This document shows, one piece after another, positions 1 to 6,878 of a stretch of 6,925 nucleotides of DNA. The stretch spans positions 1 to 6,925 of the forward strand of contig JAFSFU010000065.1 of the NCBI GenBank assembly GCA_017435025.1, in the 5' to 3' direction. This stretch comes from Lachnospiraceae bacterium. Lineage in GTDB: Bacteria; Bacillota_A; Clostridia; Lachnospirales; Lachnospiraceae. The translations under genes were made by a program, and so were the position numbers. The notes under the pieces are model-generated. The model did not search any database. It was not told the origin of the DNA and saw only the letters and a list, made by a program, of their open reading frames with translations. Numbering within the stretch: position 1 is the first letter of the stretch; every line of letters begins with the position of its first letter.

Positions 1-1412
1 ATGCCAAGGGACGTCAACAGACAACATACAGGTTTTACCAGTGCATTCCATGCATCATAGGAACATGCAGTCAGTTTCCGCAAGGAGCAGGCATGCATTG
101 CCACTAAAAGAATCTCGGAAACCAGCATTCCCCAGAGATATGCAAGAATTCCGAAATGCGGAATCCCGAAGAAGACAAAAAGGAGTCGAAGGGAGAGGGC
201 AGTGAAATTATGGAGGAATGTGATATTGGTTTTCCCGAGTCCGTTTAAGACACTTCCCATGGTCGTTGCCAGATAGAGGAACGGGCAAAGCCATGCAAGG
301 ATTGTGATACATGTGCCGGCATCCTGATTTTTGAATACGGCGATTCCCAGTTCCTCGCCGAAGACTGTGAATATTCCGATACAGAGAATTCCTATGTAAA
401 GACTGTAACGAACAGAGAGGGAAAGTGTTTTTGTGATTCCGGAATTATTTCCGGCAGCCTGCTGTCTGGCAATCGTTGGAAGCAAAACAACTGCCAGAGA
501 ATTTGTGATGGCAGACGGAAACATAATGAACGGCATCGCCATACCGGTGAGTACTCCGTACAAGCTGACAGACTGAGAAGCGGTCAGGCCAAACAGTTCC
601 AGGCGGTTGGGGATAAAAATTGCTTCGGCACTTTGCATCAGGTTCATGACAAGACGGTTGGCCATCAGGGGGGCAGCTAAAGTCAGGAGTGGTCCGGTGG
701 AGGAGAGGATCATGCGGATCCATGCGCCTGTACGCGAAGATATATGTCCTGATTTTACAAAATGTGTATGAGGGAATCTGGTTTCGGAGAAAATGAAAAA
801 GGCCAGCAGAACAAAGAGAGCGGAGGCTGCTTCTCCTGCGGCAAGTCCCAATACGGCCACGAGAGGCGTTACAGCTCGCCCTTCGGCATACCGGATATCA
901 GCGATTAAAAAGACGGTAAAGATTCGAACACACTGCTCAAGAAGCTGCGCGACAGCCGGAAGCTGAACCTTTTCTTTTCCATAGAAATAACCGCAGATGC
1001 AGGCGTGGACAGCCGTACAGGGAATGGCCAGTGCCAGCGCAGGAAGAAGCGGTGTACATTGTGGTTCCATTAAAATATGCAGGGCAATATAATCAGAATG
1101 CGTGGCGATTCCAAGAGCCAATGCGAGTGCCAAAGAGAAGGAAATCAGAAAACCGGTAAATAGTGTTTGCTTTGCCTGCTCCGGTTTTGCGGCAGTGAAT
1201 CTGGAAATAGCGGTCTGGATCGAACCTGCACACAGGGAGAAGCAGATTCCATAAACCGGAAAGATCATCTGGTATAGCCCCAGACCTTCCGCACCTATGG
1301 TACGAGAGAGGAAAATGCGATAAAAGAAACCAAGGACTCGCGATAGAAAACCGGCGGCGGTGAGGAAGAGAGTGCCGAAGATCAGTGTATGTTTTTGAAA
1401 ATATTCAGTCAT
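1..1412 (-). CDS. SpoVB/MurJ-like polysaccharide biosynthesis protein (lipid-linked oligosaccharide flippase), partial
   Basis: Reading the minus strand from the ATG at 1412-1410 gives 470 codons with no stop, running off the left edge, so the C-terminus is missing. The protein is strongly hydrophobic, with about 12-13 likely membrane segments (roughly residues 9-31, 44-66, 85-104, 121-143, 183-207, 283-311, 336-354, 366-390, 398-418, 423-443 and more). Family-like stretches are the N-terminal LSRVLGFFYRIFLSRTIG (23-40) with GLGLYQMIFPVYG following, YGVLTGMAMPFIMFPSAIT (285-303), and LNGLGKTN (389-396). These match SpoVB-type members of the MATE/MOP flippase superfamily. Such proteins are thought to move lipid-linked wall or polysaccharide precursors across the membrane; B. 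subtilis SpoVB is about 518 residues and acts in spore cortex formation. A GGAG ribosome site (1421-1418) lies 5 nt before the start. About 14 cysteines are present, rather many for this family. The substrate, and a true sporulation role, cannot be decided from sequence because Clostridia carry several paralogues. Confidence 0.88.
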   Translation of the reverse strand, partial: MTEYFQKHTLIFGTLFLTAAGFLSRVLGFFYRIFLSRTIGAEGLGLYQMIFPVYGICFSLCAGSIQTAISRFTAAKPEQAKQTLFTGFLISFSLALALALGIATHSDYIALHILMEPQCTPLLPALALAIPCTAVHACICGYFYGKEKVQLPAVAQLLEQCVRIFTVFLIADIRYAEGRAVTPLVAVLGLAAGEAASALFVLLAFFIFSETRFPHTHFVKSGHISSRTGAWIRMILSSTGPLLTLAAPLMANRLVMNLMQSAEAIFIPNRLELFGLTASQSVSLYGVLTGMAMPFIMFPSAITNSLAVVLLPTIARQQAAGNNSGITKTLSLSVRYSLYIGILCIGIFTVFGEELGIAVFKNQDAGTCITILAWLCPFLYLATTMGSVLNGLGKTNITFLHNFTALSLRLLFVFFGIPHFGILAYLWGMLVSEILLVAMHACSLRKLTACSYDAWNALVKPVCCLLTSLG

Positions 1413-1470
1413 GAAAACTCCGGAACGGGGCAGAATTATCATAGTATATGAACCGTCTGAATGGAATATC

Positions 1471-1500
1471 ATTATATTTTTCTAAATTATGACGAATACA
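1471..1500 (-). promoter_or_regulatory. candidate leftward promoter for the flippase gene
   Basis: On the minus strand a perfect TATAAT -10 box lies at 1476-1471. Its -35 is poor: TGTATT at 1500-1495 with an 18 bp spacer. Transcription would start near 1464 and leave a leader of about 50 nt before the ATG at 1412. The region is AT-rich and divergent from the nifS promoter, so some leftward promoter is expected here, but the weak -35 makes this exact site uncertain. Confidence 0.35.
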
Positions 1501-1501
1501 G

Positions 1502-1531
1502 TTGAAATGAAGCGGGGGTTTCATATATAAT
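1502..1531 (+). promoter_or_regulatory. sigma-A-type promoter of the nifS-nifU-mnmA operon
   Basis: TTGAAA (1502-1507) and a perfect TATAAT (1526-1531) are separated by 18 bp, close to the housekeeping consensus. The expected start of transcription is around 1538-1539, giving a leader of about 75 nt before the nifS ATG at 1613. It is the best promoter-like match in the intergenic region and points into the operon. An imperfect symmetry (TGAAA at 1503-1507 and TTTCA at 1519-1523) lies inside the promoter and may be chance. Confidence 0.7.
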
Positions 1532-1539
1532 GTAAGGTA

Positions 1540-1558
1540 GTCTCAACTAATATGAGAC
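1540..1558 (+). repeat. perfect inverted repeat at the start of the nifS transcript (possible operator)
   Basis: GTCTCA (1540-1545) and TGAGAC (1553-1558) are exact reverse complements around a 7 nt AT-rich centre, ACTAATA. The site begins 9 nt after the -10 box, so it overlaps or immediately follows the predicted transcription start. Two readings are possible: a repressor operator (Rrf2-family regulators commonly control Fe-S assembly operons, but none is encoded in this window), or a 6 bp hairpin at the 5' end of the mRNA. There is no following T-run, so it is not an intrinsic terminator. Confidence 0.5.
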
Positions 1559-1612
1559 ATAAATATAGAAGTAGATGAGGCTTTTAACCTGTATTTACGG
1601 AAAGGCGGATTT

Positions 1613-2806
1613 ATGAAAAAGGTAATTTATCTTGACAACGCAGCCACAACAAAGGTGCGTCCGGAAGTTGTGGAGGCAATGCTTCCGTTCTATACGGAGC
1701 ATTATGGAAATCCATCTTCTGTGTACGAGTTTTCTACACCGTGCAAGAAGGCAATGGCCCACACAAGAGAAGTAATTGCAACAGCTCTCGGAGCAAGAAC
1801 AGAAGAAATTTATTTTACCAACGGAGGAACGGAGTCTGATAACTGGGCTTTGAAAGCTGCAGCGGAGGCTTATGCATCCAAAGGTAAACACATCATTACA
1901 ACAAAAATTGAACATCACGCGATCCTTCACACCGGCGAGTATTTAGAGAAGAACGGTTACGAAGTGACGTATCTTCCGGTTGATGAAAATGGTATCGTGG
2001 ATCTGGAGGCATTAAAAAATGCGATCCGTCCGGATACAATTCTGATTTCTGTGATGTTTGCAAATAATGAGATCGGTACGATTGAGCCGATCAAGGAGAT
2101 CGGTGCGATCGCGAAGGAACACGGGATCCTGTTCCACACTGACGCGGTTCAGGCATTTGGTCATGAACCGATCAATGTAGATGAATACCATATCGATATG
2201 TTAAGTGCCAGTGCCCATAAACTGCATGGACCGAAAGGCGTTGGTTTCCTTTATATCAGAAGAGGATTAAAGCTTCGCTCCTTTATCCACGGAGGTGCGC
2301 AGGAAAGAAAGCGCCGTGCCGGTACTGAAAATGTTCCGGGCATTGTCGGTCTTGGAAAATGTGTGGAACTGGCAGTGGCTTCTATGGAAGAAACCAAGAA
2401 GAAAGAAACGGAACTTCGCGATTATCTGATCGAGCGTGTGATGAGTGAAATTCCGTACACAAGACTGAATGGACATCGCACTCAGAGACTTTCCAACAAC
2501 GCAAACTTTGCGTTCCAGTTTATTGAGGGTGAATCCCTTTTGATCATGCTGGATATGGCCGGAATCTGCGGTTCTTCCGGCTCCGCCTGCACATCCGGAT
2601 CGCTGGATCCGTCCCATGTGCTTCTGGCGATCGGCCTTCCGCACGAGATTGCCCATGGTTCCCTGCGACTCACTTTGAGTGATGAAACGACAAAAGAGGA
2701 TATCGATTATACCGTGGAAAATCTGAAGAGAATTGTTGAAAAGTTACGCTCCATGTCCCCACTTTATGAGGACTTCGTAAAGAGCAGAGAGAAAAAGGAG
2801 AAATAA
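1613..2806 (+). CDS. nifS: cysteine desulfurase, NifS/IscS type
   Basis: This 397-residue PLP enzyme, full length for the family, removes sulfur from L-cysteine as an enzyme-bound persulfide and yields alanine. Visible motifs are DNAATTKVRPEV near the N-terminus, GGTESDNWAL (71-80), EHHAILH with the PLP-stacking His101, ANNEIGTIEPI (150-160), HTDAVQ with Asp177 and Gln180 contacting PLP, SAHKLHGPKG with Schiff-base Lys203, RRAGTEN (235-240), and SGSACTSGSLDPSHVL with catalytic Cys326. The active-site loop is the class I (IscS/NifS) form, not the SufS form. The start at 1613 is supported by GGAAAGGCGG at 1599-1608. It is the first gene of the run: its stop lies 2 nt before nifU, and its Lys/Glu-rich C-terminal codons form the AAAGGAG ribosome site of nifU (2794-2800). 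Its likely products are sulfur for clusters on NifU and for tRNA thiolation by MnmA. The symbol iscS would serve equally well; nothing links it to nitrogen fixation here. Confidence 0.97.
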   Translation: MKKVIYLDNAATTKVRPEVVEAMLPFYTEHYGNPSSVYEFSTPCKKAMAHTREVIATALGARTEEIYFTNGGTESDNWALKAAAEAYASKGKHIITTKIEHHAILHTGEYLEKNGYEVTYLPVDENGIVDLEALKNAIRPDTILISVMFANNEIGTIEPIKEIGAIAKEHGILFHTDAVQAFGHEPINVDEYHIDMLSASAHKLHGPKGVGFLYIRRGLKLRSFIHGGAQERKRRAGTENVPGIVGLGKCVELAVASMEETKKKETELRDYLIERVMSEIPYTRLNGHRTQRLSNNANFAFQFIEGESLLIMLDMAGICGSSGSACTSGSLDPSHVLLAIGLPHEIAHGSLRLTLSDETTKEDIDYTVENLKRIVEKLRSMSPLYEDFVKSREKKEK

Positions 2807-2808
2807 GT

Positions 2809-3249
2809 ATGTACTCAGAGAAAGTTATGGACCACTTTCAGAATCCGAGAAATGTGGGTGAAATAGAAGGCGCAAGCGGTGTTGGTACCGTTGGAAATGC
2901 AAAATGCGGCGATATCATGAGAATTTATCTGGATATTGACGATGAGACACGTGTGATCAAGGATTGCAAGTTTAAAACATTCGGCTGCGGTGCTGCTGTG
3001 GCAACAAGCAGCATGGCAACGGAGCTGGTGATCGGAAAGACTATCGGGGAAGCAATGAAAGTTACCAATAAGGCAGTTATGGAGGCCCTTGACGGTCTTC
3101 CGCCGGTAAAGGTACACTGTTCTCTTCTGGCTGAGGAGGCAATTCATGCGGCTCTCTGGGATTATGCAGAGAAGAATGGTATCAAGATCGAAGGTTTAGA
3201 GAAACCGAAGTCTGATATCAGTGAGCATGAAGAGGACGAGGAATATTAA
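2809..3249 (+). CDS. nifU: Fe-S cluster assembly scaffold, IscU / short clostridial NifU type
   Basis: This 146-residue protein has only the U-type scaffold domain; the central and C-terminal domains of full-length NifU are absent. The three cluster-binding cysteines are in place: Cys33 in AKCGD with the neighbouring Asp35, Cys60 in FGCGAA, and Cys104 in VKVHCSLLAEEAI, preceded by His103. The N-terminal YSEKVMDHFQNPRNVGEIE (2-20) is typical of the family. LPPVK at 97-101 matches the HscA-recognition motif known in E. coli IscU. It assembles Fe-S clusters from iron and the persulfide of the upstream desulfurase. The last dozen or so residues are unusually acidic (SEHEEDEEY). Those purine-rich codons also carry the AGAGG/GAGG ribosome sites used by mnmA 3 nt downstream. 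The start is fixed by AAAGGAG 8 nt upstream. Confidence 0.96.
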   Translation: MYSEKVMDHFQNPRNVGEIEGASGVGTVGNAKCGDIMRIYLDIDDETRVIKDCKFKTFGCGAAVATSSMATELVIGKTIGEAMKVTNKAVMEALDGLPPVKVHCSLLAEEAIHAALWDYAEKNGIKIEGLEKPKSDISEHEEDEEY

Positions 3250-3252
3250 TTT

Positions 3253-4329
3253 ATGGCAAAAAAGGTAGTAGTAGGCATGTCTGGCGGCGTCGATTCTTCG
3301 GTCGCCGCCTGCCTTTTAAAAGAACAGGGATATGATGTCATCGGTGTCACCATGCAGATCTGGCAGGAGGAAGAACCGGAGCAGGTGGAGGAAAACGGCG
3401 GCTGCTGTGGACTGAGTGCCGTGGATGATGCCAGACGGGTGGCATGGTCACTGGATATCCCCTACTATGTGATGAATTTCCGCAAGGAATTTAAAGAATG
3501 TGTCATGGACTATTTCGTGGATGAGTATCTTCACGGACATACACCGAATCCGTGCATTGCATGTAACCGGTATGTGAAATGGGAAGCACTTTTGGCGCGC
3601 AGCATGGAAATCGGGGCAGATTATATCGCAACCGGTCATTACGCCAGAGTGATGCAGCTTCCGAATGGAAGATATACCATACAGAATTCTGTGACCGCTG
3701 CCAAAGACCAGACCTATGCGCTCTATAACCTGACACAGGAGCAGCTGAGCCGCACTTTGATGCCGGTCGGTGCTTATACGAAGGATGAGATCCGTCAGAT
3801 TGCGGAATCCCATGGTCTGGAAGTGGCAAAGAAAAAAGACAGCATGGAAATCTGTTTTATTCCGGACAACGATTATGCAGGTTTCATTGAACGAAATGTG
3901 GAAGAAGTTCCGGGACCGGGTAATTTTGTGGATATGGACGGAAATGTGATCGGTCGCCACAAGGGAATCACCCATTATACCGTGGGCCAGCGAAAAGGAT
4001 TGAATCTTGCCATGGGACGTCCGGTGTTTGTGACAGAAATCCGACCGGAGACCAACGAGGTTGTCATTGGTGATAACGAGGATGTTTTCTCTGACCGTTT
4101 GATTTGCGGGAATGTAAACTGGATGGCAGTGGACGGACTGCACGGTGAAGAAAAAACAGTGATGGCGAAAATTCGCTATAGTCATAAAGGCGCTCCCTGT
4201 GTGATCCGTGAACTGGAAGACGGACGTGTGGAATGTCGTTTCGAGACACCGCAGAGAGCGATCACGCCGGGACAGGCTGTGGTATTTTATGAAAACGATT
4301 ATGTATTCGGAGGGGGTACGATCCTATGA
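3253..4329 (+). CDS. mnmA: tRNA-specific 2-thiouridylase MnmA
   Basis: This 358-residue enzyme, normal length, makes 2-thiouridine at wobble position 34 of Lys, Glu and Gln tRNAs by ATP-dependent adenylation followed by sulfur transfer. The N-terminal PP-loop ATP motif SGGVDSS is at residues 10-16. The catalytic cysteines are Cys104 in NPCIACN (99-105) and Cys201 in [20 protein letters not shown] (126-132), KDQTYALY (151-158), [10 protein letters not shown] (241-250) and the C-terminal beta-barrel ending [13 protein letters not shown] are all typical. An extra Cys101 stands where E. coli MnmA has Asp99 (NPDILCN), giving CxxC plus Cys201. [14 protein letters not shown] (49-62) holds two further cysteines. 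Gene order suggests sulfur comes from the NifS encoded two genes upstream; no Tus relay genes are in the window. The ribosome site is modest (AGAGGACGAGG at 3231-3241, inside nifU), so translation is probably coupled. Its TGA overlaps the next gene's ATG. Confidence 0.97.
   Translation: MAKKVVVGMSGGVDSSVAACLLKEQGYDVIGVTMQIWQEEEPEQVEENGGCCGLSAVDDARRVAWSLDIPYYVMNFRKEFKECVMDYFVDEYLHGHTPNPCIACNRYVKWEALLARSMEIGADYIATGHYARVMQLPNGRYTIQNSVTAAKDQTYALYNLTQEQLSRTLMPVGAYTKDEIRQIAESHGLEVAKKKDSMEICFIPDNDYAGFIERNVEEVPGPGNFVDMDGNVIGRHKGITHYTVGQRKGLNLAMGRPVFVTEIRPETNEVVIGDNEDVFSDRLICGNVNWMAVDGLHGEEKTVMAKIRYSHKGAPCVIRELEDGRVECRFETPQRAITPGQAVVFYENDYVFGGGTIL
4309..4316 (+). promoter_or_regulatory. ribosome binding site of the amidase, inside mnmA
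   Basis: GGAGGGGG lies within the last codons of mnmA, 9 nt before the ATG at 4326. This spacing favours the start at 4326 over the in-frame ATG at 4335. With the ATGA stop/start overlap it indicates translational coupling between mnmA and the amidase. Confidence 0.65.
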
Positions 4330-5579
4330 GCGGTATGAGAATAGGACAGAAGCCCCTCCGGCTTCTTGTTTTAGCGGCTGTGATGATTGCCGTTCTGACT
4401 GGATGCGGAAGTTCCGGTTATCAGGCAGCGGAGCTGCTGGATACGACAGCGGCATCGACTCAGGAGGGGCCGACGGTGGTTTCCATTGGGGGAACTGCAA
4501 TCGAGCCGGGGCTTGTGACGGGCGATGAAGATGCAAGGTCCGCGGATGGAGAGGCTGACACGGACGAGACATTGGAAGAAACAATTGTTTACGAAGAGGT
4601 TCAGGACCGGATCATTGTTACTGCGGATGTGTTGAACGTCCGAAAAACAGACAGTACAGATGCAGGAATTTACGTACAGCTCCCACAGGGAGAGATTCTT
4701 GAACGCACCGGTTTTAACGAAGAATGGTGCCGCGTTATTTACGACGGAGAAGTTGCCTATGTAGCTGCGGATATGGTAGAATTATATGAGGAGCCGGAAA
4801 CAGAAGAAACCGATGAGTCTTTTGAGAGTGATGAATCGCTTCCGGCTGATGAAAATTCGGAAGATGGTATTGCAGCCGCTTCTTCGGAACGCACAGTCGG
4901 AATAGGCACAGAACCGACAGAAATGCAGGCTCCGTTTAACGGACATGTGGTGGCCATTGATGCCGGTCATCAGGCAAAAGCCAATGCAGAAAAGGAACCG
5001 ATCGGACCGAATTCGGAAACGATGAAAGCGAAAATGCCGGAAGGTGCGGTAGGGGCTGCAACGGGAGTGGAAGAGTATGAACTGACTCTGACGGTGGCAC
5101 AAAAGCTGGAGACAAGACTCAAACAGCTTGGCTACAAAGTTGTGATGATTCGAAACGGCCATGATGTGAATCTGAGCAATGCGGAACGATCTGAGATTGC
5201 CAATGAAAGTGATGCGGATATTTTTATCCGTCTTCATGCAAATTCCATGGACAACTCAAGCGTTTACGGAGCACTGGCGATGTGTATGACGGAGTATAAT
5301 CCGTACAATTCAGAATTGCACAGTCAGAGCTATAACCTTTCGAAAAAAATTATTGATAACATCTGTGCACTGACGGGCACGAAGAACCGTGGTGTACAGA
5401 AGGTAGATAACTCCAGCGCGATCAACTGGTGTGAGATTCCGGTTTCTGTAGTGGAAATGGGATTCTTAACCAATCCGGATGAAGACCGCTGGCTGCAGGA
5501 TGAGGATTATCAGGGCAAGATCGTGACCGGTATTGCAAATGCTGTAGATGCCTATTTTGCAGAAGGAAATCAGGGGTAA
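4326..5579 (+). CDS. lipoprotein N-acetylmuramoyl-L-alanine amidase with SH3 domain (Amidase_3)
   Basis: This 417-residue exported cell-wall hydrolase should cleave the bond between N-acetylmuramic acid and L-alanine in peptidoglycan. A basic start (MRIGQK), a hydrophobic core and the lipobox LTGC (lipid-modified Cys27) predict anchoring to the outer face of the membrane. Residues about 28-93 are a low-complexity acidic spacer. A bacterial SH3 domain follows (about 94-154, with [10 protein letters not shown] and [20 protein letters not shown]). A second Glu/Ser-rich linker (155-205) leads to the Amidase_3 domain (207-413). Zinc ligands are His215 (IDAGH), Glu250 (GVEEYELTL) and His304 (RLHAN); the catalytic Glu377 is in VVEMGFLTN. 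An insertion of about 30 residues ([15 protein letters not shown] region, 222-236) sits between the first two ligands and looks typical of a clostridial subgroup. The ATG overlaps the mnmA stop by 4 nt, so the two are translationally coupled, although no functional link is obvious. It resembles neither CwlD nor LytC in layout. Confidence 0.92.
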   Translation: MSGMRIGQKPLRLLVLAAVMIAVLTGCGSSGYQAAELLDTTAASTQEGPTVVSIGGTAIEPGLVTGDEDARSADGEADTDETLEETIVYEEVQDRIIVTADVLNVRKTDSTDAGIYVQLPQGEILERTGFNEEWCRVIYDGEVAYVAADMVELYEEPETEETDESFESDESLPADENSEDGIAAASSERTVGIGTEPTEMQAPFNGHVVAIDAGHQAKANAEKEPIGPNSETMKAKMPEGAVGAATGVEEYELTLTVAQKLETRLKQLGYKVVMIRNGHDVNLSNAERSEIANESDADIFIRLHANSMDNSSVYGALAMCMTEYNPYNSELHSQSYNLSKKIIDNICALTGTKNRGVQKVDNSSAINWCEIPVSVVEMGFLTNPDEDRWLQDEDYQGKIVTGIANAVDAYFAEGNQG

Positions 5580-5589
5580 CTGATAAAAC

Positions 5590-5601
5590 CAACAATTGTT
5601 G
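5590..5601 (+). repeat. 12 bp perfect palindrome between the amidase and aminotransferase genes
   Basis: CAACAATTGTTG is a gapless perfect palindrome in the 51 nt gap, 10 nt after the amidase stop and 18 nt before the aminotransferase ribosome site. Without a loop or a T-run it is not a terminator. It could be a protein-binding site or chance in AT-rich DNA. No convincing promoter was found in this gap. Confidence 0.4.
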
Positions 5602-5630
5602 AGCAGTATTCAGACAGTGGAGGTACGAGT

Positions 5631-6842
5631 ATGACGATCAGCGAAAAATTTTCCCGACTTGGCATTGATAATGCACCGGGACAGGAGGCGTTACAGAAGA
5701 CGCAGGCATTGGAACTGCGCGGAGACCCGATTTCGGGCCCGGCAGTCGATTTCTCTCATGGTGATGTGGATGCCCACAAACCGACACCGGGCAGCTTTGA
5801 AGTGTTTGCCAACGGCGTAGAAGAAGGAGCGGCTCAGGCATATACACCGTATCGTGGAAGAAAGACAGTTCTTGAGCATGTGGCGGAACACCTTTCTGCA
5901 TTTACCGGTGCGAAGATTGACCCGGCAGAGAATGTGATCCTGACACCGGGTACACAGGGAGCTTTGTTCCTGGCAATGGGTGCCAATATTATGCCTGGAG
6001 ATAAGATCGCGATTATGGAGCCGGATTATTTTGCAAACCGCAAAATGGTAGAATTCTTCCATGGAGAACTGGTTCCGATCAAGATGGATTACATGAGTGT
6101 AAAAACCGGTTCCGGTATTGATCTGGCAGCTCTTGAAAAAGCGTTTGCCGATGGTGTGAAGTTATTCCTCTTCTCCAATCCGAACAATCCGGTGGGCTGT
6201 GTATATACATATGATGAGATTATTACCATCGCAGCGCTTGCTAAAAAGTATGATGTGACACTGATCGTCGATGAATTGTATACAAGACAGGTTTATCCGG
6301 GCACACCGTATACACATCTCTGCGCACAGAAAGAGATTCCGGATAATCTGATCACAATTATCGGACCTTCCAAGACCGAATCCCTTAGCGGATACCGTCT
6401 CGGTGTGGCATTTGGTACAGCTTCCATCATTGAAAGAATGGAAAAACTGCAGGCTATTATGGCACTTCGCTGCAGCGGTTACAACCAGGCTGTATTCTTT
6501 ACCTGGTTTAACGAGCCGGAGGGCTGGCTGGAGGACCGTGTGAAACAGCACATAGAAATTCGTGATGCGATCATGGAAAAACTGAATGTTGTTCCTGGTG
6601 TGTCTGCAAGACCGACAGAAGGCGGCAGCTATCTGTTTGTGGAGATTCCGGAACTGGATGTGACACTGCACCAGTTTATCCGCATTGTTCGTGAAATGGC
6701 AAATGTGATCGTAACACCTGGTACCGAATTCGGACCGCAGTTCCTGCATCATTTCCGTATTAATTTCTCCCAGGACAAGGAGAAGGCGGTCGCTGCAATT
6801 GAGCGGTTGCTGGCAATTATGGAGCGTTACAGAAAGCAGTAG
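5631..6842 (+). CDS. PLP-dependent aminotransferase, class I/II (fold type I)
   Basis: This 403-residue enzyme has all expected fold-type I residues. TPGTQGALFLAM (105-116) forms the phosphate-binding turn. SNPNNPVG (182-189) carries Asn186. VDELY holds Asp214, which pairs with the PLP ring nitrogen, and Tyr217. GPSKTESLSGYRLG (245-258) contains Schiff-base Lys248 and Arg256. FRINFSQ holds Arg376, which binds the substrate carboxylate. It is a cytosolic transaminase. The N-terminal DFSHGDVDAHKPTPG (40-54) replaces the usual 'GEPDF' loop near the substrate, so the amino acid used cannot be stated; aspartate aminotransferase-like is the nearest general description. The start at 5631 is supported by GGAGG at 5619-5623, 7 nt upstream. 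It lies 51 nt after the amidase with no terminator between, so co-transcription is plausible. A new gene starts 36 nt downstream. Confidence 0.9.
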   Translation: MTISEKFSRLGIDNAPGQEALQKTQALELRGDPISGPAVDFSHGDVDAHKPTPGSFEVFANGVEEGAAQAYTPYRGRKTVLEHVAEHLSAFTGAKIDPAENVILTPGTQGALFLAMGANIMPGDKIAIMEPDYFANRKMVEFFHGELVPIKMDYMSVKTGSGIDLAALEKAFADGVKLFLFSNPNNPVGCVYTYDEIITIAALAKKYDVTLIVDELYTRQVYPGTPYTHLCAQKEIPDNLITIIGPSKTESLSGYRLGVAFGTASIIERMEKLQAIMALRCSGYNQAVFFTWFNEPEGWLEDRVKQHIEIRDAIMEKLNVVPGVSARPTEGGSYLFVEIPELDVTLHQFIRIVREMANVIVTPGTEFGPQFLHHFRINFSQDKEKAVAAIERLLAIMERYRKQ

Positions 6843-6865
6843 AAGGGACGCCGGGAAAACGGCAG

Positions 6866-6872
6866 AAAGAGG
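6866..6872 (+). promoter_or_regulatory. ribosome binding site of the gene cut by the right edge
   Basis: AAAGAGG lies 6 nt before the ATG at 6879 and only 1 nt before another ATG at 6874. Good spacing therefore selects 6879. Confidence 0.5.
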
Positions 6873-6878
6873 TATGAT

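Noticed and set aside
445..723. Minus-strand frame of 92 codons
   Set aside because: It lies in another frame of the 470-codon flippase gene on the same strand and has no family resemblance; the longer frame has clear membrane segments and motifs.
1532..1612. Riboswitch or T-box in the nifS leader
   Set aside because: The leader is only about 75 nt, with one short hairpin and no terminator, T-box motif or recognisable aptamer core.
3448..4185. Minus-strand open frame of 245 codons inside mnmA
   Set aside because: It is antisense to a certain gene, and its His/Cys/Ile-rich product shows no recognisable domain. Long antisense frames are expected from codon bias.
4208..4528. Plus-strand frame of 106 codons across the mnmA/amidase junction
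   Set aside because: It overlaps both real genes in a different frame; the Arg/Gly/Asp-rich product has no motif.
6162..6752. Minus-strand open frame of 196 codons inside the aminotransferase
   Set aside because: It is antisense to a well-supported gene, with composition typical of a shadow frame and no motif.
6850..6863. GCCG-GGAAAA-CGGC hairpin after the aminotransferase
   Set aside because: The stem is only 4 bp and is followed by purines, not a T-run, so it is not an intrinsic terminator; a new gene begins right after it.
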